DNA of 64,000 nt, taken from contig OX442316.1 in the NCBI GenBank assembly GCA_949358305.1, forward strand, positions 2,666,001-2,730,000, written 5' to 3'. The notes beneath the pieces are model-generated. The model was not told where the DNA came from, ran no database searches, and saw nothing but the letters and a program-made list of their open reading frames with translations. How positions within the stretch are numbered: the first letter of the stretch is position 1; each line of letters begins with the position of its first letter. A program made the position numbers and the translations under genes. This document shows positions 19,943 to 33,019 of this stretch, one piece after another. Source of the stretch: Strigamia acuminata. Its lineage: Eukaryota > Arthropoda > Chilopoda > Geophilomorpha > Linotaeniidae.

Positions 19943-22900
19943 ATGGAGCCGCATTACAACCCACGGTATTTTTGCATTCAATATATTTATTGCTTTAACA
20001 CTACAGTAACAGCGGGTGCCAAGTCTAAAGAGATAGGGGAATGGGAAAATAACACAATTATTTAAATTACAGACGTTAGAAATTGATTTTGGATTCAGCC
20101 CCGGCCAAATTACCTTGCTCACTTATTATACAGGGTGGAAGAAAAGTCTGTCACTCTACTAAATATTTCTGAAAGTGCTGACAATGCATCTAATCTAATG
20201 ATGGTAAAGTATTAAAGTTGGGTGGGGCAATTTTTTGGTGACCCAAAATTTGACCTCGGGATGTTCCTTCAAGGTCATTGTAAAATTATCTTGGAAACCG
20301 TTAGAGATAGACAGAAATTTCCCATTGTATACTTGTAGAGCAACAGTTATTTATTCTAAAAATGACTACTCAAATCTTTTGTACTAAAAAATTTTAAGAA
20401 AATTGCAATTTCCTAAAGTAGACACAAGTATAAAATATAACGTTTAAACTTTGATTATTATTTCAGCTCTGATTCTGAAGATGATACGTGTCGTTTATTA
20501 TTATGCTTTTCGCCTCCGTGGGCACGCCGGTTGGCTACACGGAAAATGTTCACTTTCTGTTATGGCATCTCGAACATAGTGCAAGGAATGTTATTCTTCT
20601 ACATAGTGGGTACTCTGACCACCATTGAATCCCATTTTCAGTTGCCTAGTGAAACATTAGGACTGGTAATTAGTGTGGGTGAAGCAATTTGCATCTTAAC
20701 GAGTGTTGTCGTTGGTGTAATCATTGACAACAAAACTCACCGGCCTCACAGCCTTGGAATCTGTTTCTTGCTAATGGGCATTGGAAACAACTTATTTGCA
20801 TTGCCCTATTACATATACGGCAGTCCAATACCACTTGATAACACCAGTAATGGCACCTCAGCACATACCCTGTGCATTGAAAACTCTACCCTCAACAAAG
20901 ATTGCGTTACAGCACTGCTGGCACCACCGGGTTCCAGCCAATGGGCTGTTGGATCAATATTTCTACTTGCTTGGTCAACGGCTAACATTGGATCCAATGC
21001 AATGTTTATAATTGGAACTGTATTTTTAGACGACAATGTTGAAAACAAAAATTCACCAATGTATTTGTGTAAGTCCAGAAATAGTACCAGCCTTTCCTAT
21101 TACCGTATTTCCGCAATTAGCAATAGTAACCGCCAACAGCAACAATTCCATACAATAGTCGCTCATGAGTACGCAAGAACCGTTGCCATTACAGCGAGTC
21201 CCTTATATTGTATACAAACATTCGAGTTATTAACTTTAAAAAAATCCTACGTTTCTGCGAGTTGCATTGTGGGCCGTAACCAAGAGAGAAAGTTACGTCT
21301 AAAGCTAGGTTCACACTTGTGTTCACACTATACTCTTTCCACACTCAAGAGTGACCCTGGAAGCTGGGCTCCCATTGGCCTACTTAGAACTGCAATGCAA
21401 CTACTGCTACACTAGTGAAATAGCTCGGCCAATGGGAGCCCAGCTTCCAGGGTCACTCTTGAGTGTAGAAAGAGTATAGACGTAACGCAAGAAAAAATTA
21501 AGCTTAGTCAAACGCAACTCAGTCTGTCCACACTGTAGGGCACGTGTGAATGTGAACGGAGCTAAAACAGTTGATGTTGCGTCTGGTCAATCAGATGGTT
21601 TCAATGAAACCAGGAATTGGAATTAGTTCTAGAACTAGTTCCAGAATCCGAAAATGGCAGTCTGTGTGCATGTTGCAAAGTCCGATCAACCAGAAGTGAA
21701 TCGACGAGAGTTGGAGTCGATCGTGATTGGTTGACTGTAAGACCTTTACTTGCGTTGCGTCGCTTTACTTCAACTTGGAGTGGAAGCAGAAATATGCGTC
21801 AACGTCAAGAATTTTTGGATGCAAGCAGCTTGCGTTGCGTCAGTTTTCTTGCGTTGCGTCTAGTGTAAACACAAGTGTGAACCTAGCTTAATTGGTTTTG
21901 AAGTAAGTTGCAAAGCAAGCAACAAACTTACTCCAGCCCATCAGGAGTGACTTCAATCTCGCGAGACAAGGCAAGACTGAACGAGACTCAAAACACAGGT
22001 TGTAGCTTACAAGTTAGCACATTTACAAACTGCAGGCATTTCAGGAATCCCCGGTATGATTTCTTGGCCAGGAATGACTAATGCATCAGTAGTTCGAATA
22101 GCATTGAAATTTTAAATTTATCGTCTTTGTGGGTATTATTTTTATTTGTTTCGCGGTGTATGACCTACTTAAGGTGAGGTGAGGTGAGGTGAGGTGAGTG
22201 CAATCTGAGCAGGGAACTTGCCGTCCAGCATTAATAATCTGCTAGATGAATTAGTGACTTCTGGCCGCAAAGATTCTTAGTAGTGTGTAAATATGCTTAG
22301 AGCTATGGCCGCCTTTTTGATGATCCGACAACTTGGTTCTTGTTCTGGGTCGAAGTGTTGCCATTCAATTCTGATTGGTTCCTTTTTACTTCAACTTCAA
22401 GCAAGTATGAACATACTGTACTTGCCTTATATTACTACTACTTTATCTCACTAGTCAGCTTACCTTACCTTTGCATACTTTAATTCCAAATAGGAACCAA
22501 CCTTAACACTATACGTGTATTTCAGCTTTGATGTCCAGTATCCGCACGATTGGACCCATCTTTGGTTCTTTTCTCAGCACACTTTGTCTTGCAACATACA
22601 TTAATCCAAATGGTAATGTAATACTACCCAAATGACCCATACCGATGTGCGTGAAGTTGGCACTTGAAACATAGCAGCATTTACCGAAATTGATTGAACC
22701 TATTGCTAATTAGCTCAATAAGCCATCCTTTTCAATAATTGATTGCACTCATATTGTTGTGCTAAGCTAGGTTCACATTTGTGTTCACGCAGGTGTGAAC
22801 AGCTGAAAGAATTGATGTTGCGTCTGGCCAATCAGATGGTTTCAATGAAACATGGAATTAGATCTAGTTCTAGAACTAGTTCCAGAATCCGAAAATGGCG

Positions 22901-25657
22901 GCCTGTTTGCATGTGGCAAAGTTTCGCCAACCAGATGTGAATCGACAAGAGTTGGAGTCGATCGTGATTGGTTGGCAGCAAGACCTTTCCTTGTGTTGCG
23001 TTGCACTTGCATCTATATAGTGTGAACACAAGTGTGAACCTTATACTAGTAGCTTTATAGTGCATCATCACAGCACCATGGGTTTATATTTTTAATCCTC
23101 ATTGTCCGGCCGGACTTAGTCTTTTATCTTAATAAAAATTGCAGAAACTCCATGGTTTGATAACCGTGATTCCCGTTGGGTCGGAGCTTGGTGGTTGGGA
23201 TATGTAATTATGGGCTGGCTTGCCATTCTCTGTGGCTTGCTGATCGCTCAGTTTCCCCGGCGTCTACTAACGCAGAGACTCACACCGGCATTGAAAATGG
23301 AGATGGAACAAAAAGGCTCAACGGCAAATGATAATCCAAACCCACCACAGACAGAAAAACAAACCTCAATTTATGAATATTGTAAAGGTAAATGAACATA
23401 AATTCTACTGAACTGTAGTCTGCGTCCGATATCTTCAAACCAAATTCAAACACAGAGATCATTGACATAGAACTACGTCGTTTTATAAAACGACAATCGT
23501 TGCAACGGAAATGGAAACCAGCGCCATCTCTTGATGGGAGTTTACAATGCGATTGTCGTGCACAGCATGTCCGCTGACCAGTTGATATCGAAATAACAAT
23601 AAAAACCCAACAAAAAACCCACTCCCCATGTAGTTCTATGGTGCGGCACAGTTCCTACTCTGCTCCTTTGAACTTTTTCTGTTTGAATTTGGCATAAATT
23701 ACCGAGCGCAGACTGTAATGACATACGTTACAGGAAAGATTCCAGGTGTTCGTAGAATCTTGTGCAACTTTATGCTGTGGGTACGAGTATTAAGCGAGAA
23801 CTTAACCCTGTTTGGAGAGGAAGGATTTATGCTGTACATGCCTAAGTATTTAGAACACGAGTTTCACATATCAGCATCGGAAGCGAGCATTTGGACTGGT
23901 ATGAATTAAAAATTTTGGTCAATTTTCATTTAATTCATTCATTTTAAATTGTTATATTCAGGATTTGCATTTTTGTTCCCATGCGTTGTTGGGAATCTTG
24001 TGGTTGGGTATCTGGCACAGCGTTTCCACCCAACAACTAGACAGTTGGCTGCTGCCTTAGTTGTCGCCAAGACCATACAAGCTATTACAATGGCAGCTCT
24101 TCCAGCTTTGCAGTGTACAAACACTATTATATTGGGAAGTGGTAGCCCGTAAGTAATTTACAAACATAAACTCTATCCGCCAAGAAAATCCACTAATTCT
24201 CAATGACTGGCTGCTTTGCCAGGGTGTTGATACTAATGAAATCCTCAGGTGATCTTTTCCGCCAATCAAGATACAAGAAATGAGTTTATCTTAAGGGCCG
24301 TCTATAAGTTACGTAACGCAAAATTTGGGATTTTTAGACTCCCTCCTCCCTCTGTAACATGGTCGTAACAAAATCCCGAACCCCCCACCCCCTACTTACG
24401 TAACAAAATTTGAAACCCCCTCCCCACCCTTGGTGCCTTACGTAATTTATGGACGGCCGCTTACTTGTTGGCATCTACAGCTAAGCACACACAGCCTGAT
24501 TCCGTTCACAGAATGGCAACTATACTCTGGCTCACCGTTAAAAGGTACCCAGTTCCTATTGGACGAGACATTTCACTGGTGTATGTATACATAAAAGAAG
24601 GCCAAAATACCCAAACAATTTCTGCGCACGGAAAGACACAGGCAGACACGCAGGCGGAATCATTCCGTTCACAGCGTGACAACCTGAAAATTCAGATTGC
24701 CAGAATATTGGCCCCGGAAAGGCGATGTGTACTTAGCTTTAGCAATGGCAGTGTCTACGTAAAGTGAATTAATATTGTATATTGAATTTTGTATTTAGAA
24801 ATCCAGTATGTGATGAAATTGTTTGTGATTGTTCAAAAGCAATTTTTTCACCTGTTTGTGGTGTTGACGGTCAGTCTTATTATTCTGCTTGCCACGCCGG
24901 CTGTGAAGCTTTCAACGATTTAGGACAACAGGTAAGGAATAAAGAGTCCATCTTGTTTAGATAAATGTAGACTAATTATGAGCCACATGGATAGTACAAT
25001 TTTTTAAACTTCATTTATATTCTAGGATTCATTTCTGACCAATTGCTCATGTATTTCAAATGAAGGATCAGCTTCTGCATCAACCTGTAAAATTGACTGT
25101 CCACAAAAAATTGGATATTTGCTACTTGTGGCTTTTAGTAAATTCATTTTATCTGTTGATGCTGTTGCAGGAACCCTATTTTTGCTAAGGTAACTACAAC
25201 TGTCATTAAATGTAATCCAATACCAATAAAAACTAATCATTCTCTGCTATTCCAGGTGTGTTGAACCCCGCGACAAAACACTGGCCACAGGATTCTTGTG
25301 TACATTTTTAGGAATATTTAGTAAACACATAAAACAATTACAATTGTTTCATATTAAATAATGGTTTTCTCCATCTTAGCTTTCAGCACGTGTCCAATTG
25401 TGTTTTCTGCTCTTGTTGATGGCACCTGTGAAGTGTGGGGTGAACAATGTGGCCGTACCGGAGCATGTAATGTTTACGACATGAATGCGCTTCGATCACG
25501 GATTCACTTCATACCTGCTGCCTTCCTTTTCTTTGCTGCTTTTTGGGATGGAATATTTTGGTGGAAATCAAAGAATAAAGTAGACTTATATCAAGATGAA
25601 CCTAGAGACAAGGTTCCTGCTGAAATGCCAGCTGCAATTACCGGTAACACAAATTAA
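19943..25657 (+). CDS. OATP/SLCO transporter gene B, complete, 648 aa
   Basis: Exons are 19943-19965, 20467-21068, 22526-22612, 23145-23387, 23734-23898, 23962-24148, 24799-24931, 25026-25189, 25256-25320 and 25380-25657. They sum to 1947 bp, in phase, all GT-AG. It is predicted to be a 12-TM sodium-independent organic-anion exchanger of the plasma membrane. Visible marks: MFTFCYG entering TM1; SHFQLPSETLGLVIS; an extracellular loop with N-glycosylation sites (NGTS, ENST); the OATP signature DNRDSRWVGAWWLGY; a Kazal-type loop (CDEIVCDC, SPVCGVDG, YYSACHAGC); and a final TM near AAFWDGIFWW. Length is normal for the family. The start ATG sits in a tiny first exon (MEPHYNP) conserved in copies. 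The subfamily is uncertain; the Kazal loop and layout resemble the SLCO4/5 side. Confidence 0.93.
20131..20330 (+). mobile_element. DNA-transposon remnant in OATP B intron 1
   Basis: It starts TATACAGGGTGGAAGAAAAG and shares about 200 bp with 61132-61380 in the corresponding intron of gene D, including GACCTYG and AAGTTGGGTG words. No right terminus was recognised. The ACAGGGTG start resembles Tc1/mariner-type ends. Confidence 0.45.
21302..21889. mobile_element. MITE, AAGCTAGGTTCACAC type, host of a nested MITE
   Basis: The ends AAGCTAGGTTCACACTTGTG and the inverse ACAAGTGTGAACCTAGCTT are nearly perfect inverted repeats. It lies in gene B intron 2. A related copy is in intron 3 (22764-23042); both share CAATCAGATGGTTTCAATG and TTCTAGAACTAGTTCCAGAA. 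Confidence 0.78.
21331..21476. mobile_element. 146-bp palindromic MITE, TACTCTTTCC type, nested
   Basis: Flanked by TA duplications (21329-21330, 21477-21478). The two halves are inverse copies of TACTCTTTCCACACTCAAGA through CTGGGCTCCCATTGGCC. A copy of the same length is at 31034-31179, and a longer diverged one at 58989-59393. It sits inside the MITE at 21302-21889. Confidence 0.85.
22171..22199 (+). repeat. (GGTGA)n microsatellite
   Basis: About five GGTGA units in gene B intron 2. Confidence 0.85.
22764..23042. mobile_element. MITE, AAGCTAGGTTCACAC type, copy 2
   Basis: Begins AAGCTAGGTTCACATTTGTG and ends ACAAGTGTGAACCTTA. It shares interior words with 21302-21889 but lacks the nested element. 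It lies in gene B intron 3. Confidence 0.7.
24295..24460. mobile_element. MITE, GGCCGTC...TTACGTAA type
   Basis: The left end GGGCCGTCTATAAGTTACGTAA and the right end TTACGTAATTTATGGACGGCC form an imperfect inverted repeat. The interior is C-rich, with repeated GTAACAAAAT. It lies in gene B intron 6. Confidence 0.65.
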
Positions 25658-27797
25658 GAAGCCACATCTCTTAATGCAGACAAAGAACATGGAATAAGCA
25701 CTGTGTGTAAAATAGTATAAAAAGGTTGTAAGAATCTTTTACAGCAACAAAAAGCATACAGTAAATACAGTAGTGGAAAAAAGTTTGAGACCATTATAGG
25801 TTTCTTAGTTGCAAGTCATATTTTGATTTGAAAATTTATTTACAGGTTTGTATCATGACCAATAAAGCATTGTTTAAAATTATAAGACCATGTGCTCTAA
25901 ATCATAAATAATCTAACCAATTTTTATTTCTAATGTTTGATTTGCTTTTTATTCGTTCTAATTACTATAATGAACGTATATGTCATTGAATTAACTAAAT
26001 ATTTTAGATTATTTGGTAGTGTCCTTAGCATGGGTAGGTGCATTATTTGGTTAAATTCAAACATTGGAACATTAATTTCATCTCTAAATGGAAGAAGAGT
26101 AGTATATTGCTTCAGAATGCGGTGAAACAAATGCAGAATTTGGTGTAACAACTGCAAGATTTGGCATTATATTCAGGGCAATTTCGTCCCAAATTATTAA
26201 TTATGCATCAACATAACTGGCCAAAAAAGTAAAAAGGATAAATTTATTTTGGATGGACCTGAAGGTGTATTATTATAGACCTAAATCCACTAGACTGCGT
26301 GTGATTTCAGGAAGTGCCAACACTAGATTATCTTTCACTTCCTGTCAACGTTATAGCTGCCTGAAATCAGCATACAAGCAAAATTTCCAAAAAAAAATGA
26401 CTCGCATTTTGATGAAAATGACTCGCATTTTGATGAAAATGACTCGAATTTTGATGAAAATGACTCGAATTTGAAAATGACTCGAATTTGAAAATGACTC
26501 AAATTTGAATAAAAATGAACTCAAAATTAAGTGAAATTTATGAATTTCAGTTGTTAATGACTCTATATTATATTAAATTTACAAATTTAAGTTGTAAATT
26601 ACTAAATTATTTTTCATTTACAAATTTAACCCGAAAATTACTCAAAATCTTATTAAATTCACAAATTTAAGACGAAAATGACTCAGAACAGGAAGTTGGA
26701 GCGCATCAGTGACATCACTACCAACAATAATTTTAAACGTTGTTGAAAACAATAGCATGATGTATTATCTTATATATTGTTACGAGCGCAGACCTACAGC
26801 GGGCCTAAACGATCTGAGTTAAAGAATGATTCTAAACGCTCTCACTAGAGTTACGGGAAATTCCAAATTTGCTCACCAGTTGTTGCTGCGCTAATTATGC
26901 ACAGAGCAACTGGGCTATTCAATTAAGCAGAGCAGGGGGACAACCCAGAGTTTACTTCAGAAGAGAAGTGAGCTATAGAGAGCAGAAGAGTTCTGGATCC
27001 CAAGCAGCTAACATGTTTAAGAGTGGCTCCTGTGGACCAGCGCACGCAGCGCTTGGTCCCTTCAGCCTTTCTTTTATAATTTGAGTTTAATAAAGGTTTA
27101 GTTTATGATTTTATTTTGTTTAATTGATGTAATAAATCCCATGCAATAAAGAGGTTTAATTAAAAAGTTAAATCATGTTTCTCTCAGCTTATTTCACCTA
27201 AGAATTTCCAAGGTCTCTGAATTTAAATAAACAATTGTTATGTGTGTGGATCACCCCAACTCACACTTAACAATATTCTTGTGTAAAAAACAATGATAAT
27301 GTAGATCTAACAAAACAATAGAATGTAGAACATAAAAAGATGAGAACGAAATATACATGCCGTGCGGCACAAAATTAATGTTGTTAAGAAACGACCTGTA
27401 ATGAATTTGCAACACGATTAAACGAGATATCAGTTCCTGGAGGATGATTTGGATTGTTTTGTTCTTGGTTACGGACATTACAGCTCACAGCTCACGGCTA
27501 CGACTTCGTACATGAAGAACCAAAGATTAGTAATCAAACATCATAACCATAACCATAAAACGATTGTGAATTTCCTAGATTAATTTTAAGGTGTATGCTC
27601 CTTCCAGTTCACTTGCGCATTGAGAACGGGCAAAGACATGGCGGCACCGCAAGTACACTGGAAAAAGTACAAATCACAGATCTGATCCACAAAACAGTTA
27701 GACACTGAAACCCATTTGAATCGTTAACAAAAACACATTTTCTATTCTAATAGAAGTGACCAACATGACTAGCGCTCTTAAACACCGACTTTCCTAG
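25658..27797. other. Intergenic downstream of OATP gene B
   Basis: Mostly AT-rich. It contains a 21-bp tandem repeat (separate entry) and a slightly GC-richer block at 26840-27080 without recognisable domain. No gene was recognised. Confidence 0.35.
26393..26510 (+). repeat. 21-bp tandem repeat decaying to 16-17 bp
   Basis: Units of ATGACTCGCATTTTGATGAA (21 bp) give way to shorter ATGACTCGAATTTGAAA units. Confidence 0.85.
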
Positions 27798-27921
27798 ATG
27801 AATAAGGACGACGATAAGGTCGACGACGACGACGACATAAGACATTTTCTGAAAACATTTCCAATGAATTACTTTCTAAAGAAAGACAGTCGTCAATGCA
27901 GAGGAACAGCGTTTCCTATAC

Positions 27922-28100
27922 ATCAATGTTTTATCAGTTTTATATCAGTGTTTGTCACTTTTATATCAGTGTTTGTCACTTTTATATCAATGTTTTATCA
28001 GTTTTATGTCAGTGTTTACCACTTTTATATCAATGTTTTATCAGCTTTATATCAGTATTTATCACTTTTATATCAATGTTTTATTAGTTTTACGTCAGTT
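27922..28100 (+). repeat. 43-bp dimeric tandem repeat (21+22)
   Basis: TTTTATATCAGTGTTTGTCAC-type and TTTTATATCAATGTTTTATCAG-type monomers alternate, so the true period is a 43-bp dimer. It keeps a 132-codon frame open from 27798, which begins with an Asp-rich stretch and then becomes repeat translation. I do not consider that frame a gene. Confidence 0.8.
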
Positions 28101-28289
28101 TTTGGTAAATTTATTTTCTTATTTAGTTGTGTTGGTTTATGGCACACGACATTTCGTGGTTTTGGCCACTTCCTGTGTTTATATCTTGACTTTTAACCTT
28201 GAATAAAAGTAATTGTTTTTACCCTGTCAGCCAGTGTGCATTTTTTCCATCTGTAAATACATTTTTTCTGCTTGAAGTTTATTTCCAGA

Positions 28290-29560
28290 AGGCGGATCTA
28301 GTATTGTTGGCTGAAAAAGTGGCCACCAAACAGACATTGATAAAAAGGATAAAGGACAAAAGCTTAAAGATTGAATTATTGGAAATTGGAAATTAAAATA
28401 GTTATTATCAAGGACTTACCAAGAAGCAAAAGAAAGAAACATCCTACCCACATACTAATCAAATTTATAATTCAAGTATTTGACAGAACTGTTCGGTAAT
28501 TACAAAATAATTCACTACAAACAACTAAAGGGGGAGACGACCTGAAGATGAAAGAAAAAAGATCCTCAATAAAGTTTAAGACTTTCAGTCTACTCTGACT
28601 TTGAGTTTGGTAAAAGGCTAGGTCTTTGACTGGGCTTTTCATTATTTTCTCTATACTGCAATACTGCAACACTAGCTTAAATTTCAAACAGTCTGCCATT
28701 AGGACCAGGAATAGTGGCAATGGGAATAAAACTACAGTAACAAAAGAAACTACAAAAATAGGGATCATTGTAACCAGGCGGCCACCAGGTTGACTGCAAC
28801 CTTTAAGCTAGGTTAGGCTGAGGAAATAATCCACAAGTGCATGAACTGGAAAGTACAGGATGCCAGGTTGAAGAAATGTCACTATTATAAGTCAAAGAAG
28901 TAATTTCAATTCCAATTTCACTTAATCTTAATCCTTATTGGAATTCTCAGAGAAACCATCCTATCTTGTTCAGAAAAAGCATTTCAGTTGGAATGTCAGC
29001 CCAGATTAAGAACTACACCCCAATTTTTGCCTTAAAGTATTCTTCATACTACTCAAGAAATAGAAAAATAGAAATTTCGTAAACAGAAATAAGAGAATCA
29101 AACACAAAAAATTGATGGAATGTCAGTACAAGTACACCTGATAAAGCCATCAGCAAATGCATTTTTTCCATCTGAAAATACATTTTTTTTGCTTGAAAAT
29201 GTCATTTATGAAGTTTATGACCATCCTCTGAGCCACTGAGAATGAAAATCCCAAACTAAACACTTGATGTCACGAAAACCCACAAAACAAATTCAATTTC
29301 AAATGAAAAATTCAAACCTAACTTTGAAAAACCACCAAAAAGCACCAAAAGGCGCATCAAATAACATTCTTGCCAAATAAATACTCAACTGCCACATAAC
29401 TGAAGAAATACAGAAAAAAGTACAATTCGAAAAGAAATACAGAAGAAAATACAATTCGAACTAGGCTTACAGTAGGCCTAAAATGGAACCAAACGATAAC
29501 AAAAAAACACGTTAGAAAATAAATGGATCATTATAACAGTACGTTCAAAGCCATCATATC
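28290..29560 (+). repeat. Long dispersed repeat family, copy R1
   Basis: It matches 33484-35590 in inverse over most of its length (CATCCTACCCAC, GACTGGGCTTTTCATTA, AATGTCAGCCCA and AAATAAATGGATCATT occur in the same order). Part also matches 30760-31720. It contains a short TGCATTTTTTCCATCTG minisatellite (29157-29200). Non-coding; element class unknown. Confidence 0.65.
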
Positions 29561-30759
29561 CTGGTAGAGTGAATCGCTCAGCAATTCCATATCTACAGTT
29601 TCATTACTCGAATTATCATTCGCAATCAACAAGGGTAATGCTAATGCTAATGCGCCTGCCTTTATTATTGTTACAAACAAATATTAATGTTTTATTAATG
29701 TTGTATTGTCCAACCTCTTGCCTCTATTTAGTAGAATCGAGTGTAATTTTCATTTAAACTTTGTTAATGCTTTAAAACTTAAGCAGTGTAGAAATAATAC
29801 CTTTTATTTTCTTATTTTTATCTGTGTTTATGTAATGAACTCACAGCCTAATGCTGCATATATAATTTCCTTAGTCATCATATATAAAATATACAGATAA
29901 TTAATATATTATAAAGTTAATTTGATGCTTCCACATGTTTTATTCAAAAAGGCCTCTACCATATCGTAGTCGATCTATTAATTGCAAGATACGTCGCCGC
30001 GGCAAAGAAACGCAACAACAAAGCCGCAATCAAACGCCATAACACAAGACATACAACTTTTGGAATGCATCTATGACAGTCGCTCATTGAGTAAGCGCGC
30101 CCGACGGAAAAATTTGGAGCACCTGGTTACCACAAGCAAATTTAGAAAATTTTCTGACACTTTAAATGTGGAGAAACTTTTAAATTTACGATATTAAAAA
30201 AACTAAAGTGTTAGAATTAGAACCACCTGTGAGAACCAACTGCTTTCACAAATAGGAATTAAATTTTCTTTCTGAAAAAATAAATATAGACAGATAGATA
30301 GAAAAGTGCTAGCTCCACTTTTGTAGAAAAAGAAATTCAAGTTAAACATTGGGCAGAACCAAATGAGCAACAATAAATTTGTGCGGGCCGTTCGTTCTCG
30401 CTTTAGAAATGCAACTGCCATTTTGGATTTATCGGAAATTCTAATTTAAACAAAATGTAGCAATTTAGCACATCATTTTCGCGTAAAACCAAATTTTTAT
30501 ACGAAATTATAGGAGTAATTGGCATCGCAATAGTAGAACAAGTTATTATATAAATACAAACAAATGCTTAGCACTCTATCTGCGTCCGTGCTCGAGAAAC
30601 GGGACGATTTTGAAAAGACCATCGAGCCGCAGAAAGAAAAGTTTTATGGCCATTAAGAGGCAAAACAAGGGTTAGTAGGAAACCCCTGGGAGAAATCACA
30701 GGCTTGTAAGGCAGGTGGCTACCAAAAGGAGCTCTTTTCCCACCAAAGCACAAAGTGAC
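29561..30759. other. Spacer between R1 and R2
   Basis: Contains a 71-codon open frame at 29982-30197 with a basic C-terminal half (SKRARRKNLEHL). It could be an exon or chance; no domain was recognised. Nothing else is evident. Confidence 0.25.
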
Positions 30760-31033
30760 TCTGGTAAAAAGCTGGCTCTTTGGCTGGGCTTTTCATTACT
30801 TTCTCTATACTGCAATACTGCTCATGTTTCAAACAGTCTTAAAGCCATTAGCACCAGGAATAGTGGCAATTGCCAGAAGAGGGGTTAAATGGAAAATACA
30901 GGACTCCAGGTTGAAGAAATTTAGATGTAGAAGACAAGTCACTTTTATAAAGCATGAAAAGATTAAGAAGTACACCCCAATTAGTGCCTTAAAGTATTCT
31001 TTGCACTACTACTACTCAAGAAATAGAAAAATA

Positions 31034-31179
31034 TACTCTTTCCGAACTCAAGAAGAGCCCTGGAAGCTGGGCTCCCATTGGCCGAGCTATCTCACTAGTG
31101 TAGCAGTAATTGCATTGCAGTTCCAAGTAGGCCAATGGGAGCCCAGCTTCCAGGGCTCTTCTTGAGTTCGGAAAGAGTA
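31034..31179. mobile_element. 146-bp palindromic MITE, TACTCTTTCC type, copy 2
   Basis: The length and half-palindrome design match 21331-21476, flanked by TA. It is inserted in R2. Confidence 0.85.
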
Positions 31180-31254
31180 TAGAAATTCGTATCAGAAATA
31201 AGAGATTCAAACAAAAATTTGCTGGAATGACCGTACACCTGTAAAAGCCATCCG

Positions 31255-31360
31255 AAAATGCATTTTTTCCATCTGCAAATGCATTTTTTCCATCTGCAAA
31301 TGCATTTTTTCCATCTGCAAATGCATTTTTTTCACCTGCAAATGCATTTTTTTGCTTGAA
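31255..31360 (+). repeat. AAATGCATTTTTTCCATCTGC minisatellite in R2
   Basis: About four to five units of ~21 bp. The same unit occurs with different copy number in R1 (29157-29200), R3 (34217-34372, inverse) and R4 (35648-35730, inverse). Confidence 0.85.
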
Positions 31361-32628
31361 AATGTCAATTTTGAAGTTTATGACCATCCTGTTAGTCACT
31401 GATCACTTTGAAAATAGAAACCAGGTTTTAGAAATCAAATCCCAAATGCCATTAGCAATCACAAAACAAAACCCACAAGACAAATTCAAATTCAAATAAA
31501 AAATTCAAAACAACTTTGAATAACCATCAAAAAGCACCAAAAGTCGCATCAAATAATATTTTTGCCAAATAAACACTCAACCGCCACATAACTGAAGAAA
31601 TACAAAAGAAAATACAAGTCGAACTAAGCCTACAGTAGGCCTACACCAAACGATAGCAAAAGAATATACGGGTATGTTAGAAAATAAATGGATCATTTTT
31701 CAAAGAATTCAAACCTGCTGACAAATTTGCGGAAATGTTAATGCCGTGTTTATGAAACCAACCGACCATTTGGAAAGCAAACCCAATTACATAACGTGAA
31801 AAACGAACACAGCATGTCGAACGGCAAAATCTTGCTGTTCACCTCGCCTCGTGCTGATCGAGACGAAATTACGTGCCAGATTATTGTTTAGCGGCTCTTA
31901 TTGTTCATAGCATAAAACAACCAAAACAACTTTATTTTTAGTTTTTAGATTTTAAATTTTTAGTTTTAGTTTTTCAATTTTTTAATTTTCGATTTTTATT
32001 TTAAGTTTCCAATTTGAATTTTAAAAATAAAAATTTTTTCTAATGGCGGCCACCAATCTATGACTTCAATTTTAAATTTGTTGGTGGCGCATCAGGGCCT
32101 TATTAACAATCGTCGATTACGACGCGGTTGGTTGTGATTTGGCACAAATTTGGGTGTGCGATGGAAGTTATTGTTACATTTTTAAATAAAGAGTAACTTA
32201 CGGTGTTCTGAGCTCGGTTGATCGGGTTTCAAACGACGGCCATTGTCGACGCTAGCCTCGAACACAAACTCAAACCGTCAAGACGAAGTATCCGTCAATT
32301 TCTTTCTTGTAATTTGTACATTTGCATTAAATTATGTGAAAGACAAAAAGAGCTAATGTGGAGTATAGTTATTTATTTAAATATGTCATTACATTAGATT
32401 GTTGAGGGAATACTCTCGTTAGATACCGAGTTTTGCCACAAGTTGGCGTTTTGTGTCAAAATATCGATTGTTAGTGTCAAAATGCTTCTTCGGTCGAACG
32501 AATTGACTGCCGATGGTCATTTTGACGACAGAATATTCTAATTCCGTCGTCTTCTATTTTAAAATTAAAAAAAAAAAGAAAAAGAAAATAAAAGAAAATA
32601 AAAAATTATAAAAATACATGTTTAAATT

Positions 32629-32701
32629 TGTTTTCGCCCGGGATCGAACCGGGGACCTTACGCGTGTGAGGCGTACGTGATAACCGCTACACTACGAAAA
32701 C
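32629..32701 (-). tRNA. tRNA-Val (anticodon CAC)
   Basis: The minus strand reads GTTTTCGTAGTGTAGCGG and continues through a canonical D arm (B-box partner GGTTCGATCCC). The anticodon stem TACGC/GCGTA closes a CTCACAC loop with CAC at 32666-32668. The acceptor stem GTTTTCG/CGAAAAC pairs fully and the discriminator is A. A T5 run on the minus strand (32610-32614) can terminate Pol III. It differs little from vertebrate tRNA-Val-CAC and looks functional. It lies in the core between the R2 and R3 arms. Confidence 0.95.
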
Positions 32702-33019
32702 ATGTCTATCCTATTTTCTATTTCCAAAAATTATCATTATCTTTTTATATTTAAATAAATAATCTCTACTTGAGATATTTTAGTTTTAAAAGATTAATTA
32801 TCTATGATTTAGAATCATTTGTTGGTTTTTTAACTTTAAATGTGTTTATTAAATTTTGCAAACAAGTATTTTCAAACCGTTTGGAGTACAGAATTCAAAC
32901 CTTTATCTAAAAATGAAAAAATAAAACGTAAATATAAATTCAAAAATAAAAAATTAATATTTTAATTTTTAAAAAAAAAAATCCTACCAACTTATGAGAT
33001 AAATGAGTAGACACGGACG

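Larger units (their letters stand above)
30760..32110 (+). repeat. Long dispersed repeat family, copy R2 (left arm of long inverted repeat)
   Basis: It pairs in inverse with 33484-35260. Matched landmarks are GGCTGGGCTTTTCATTA, the minisatellite, AAACCAACC, GAGACGAAATTACGTGCCAG, a low-complexity TTTTTAGTTTTTAGATTTT block and GGTGGCGCATCAGGGCC. It is interrupted by the 146-bp MITE at 31034-31179, absent from the partner arm. With R3 it makes an inverted repeat with arms of about 1.4-1.8 kb around a 1.37-kb core. Confidence 0.7.

Noticed and set aside
27798-28196. 132-codon open frame starting with an Asp-rich segment
   Set aside because: Most of it is translation of the 43-bp dimeric tandem repeat; the short unique start shows no domain.
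31016-31399. Repetitive peptide with NAFADGK units
   Set aside because: Translation of the 21-bp minisatellite; 21 is a multiple of three, so the frame stays open by chance.
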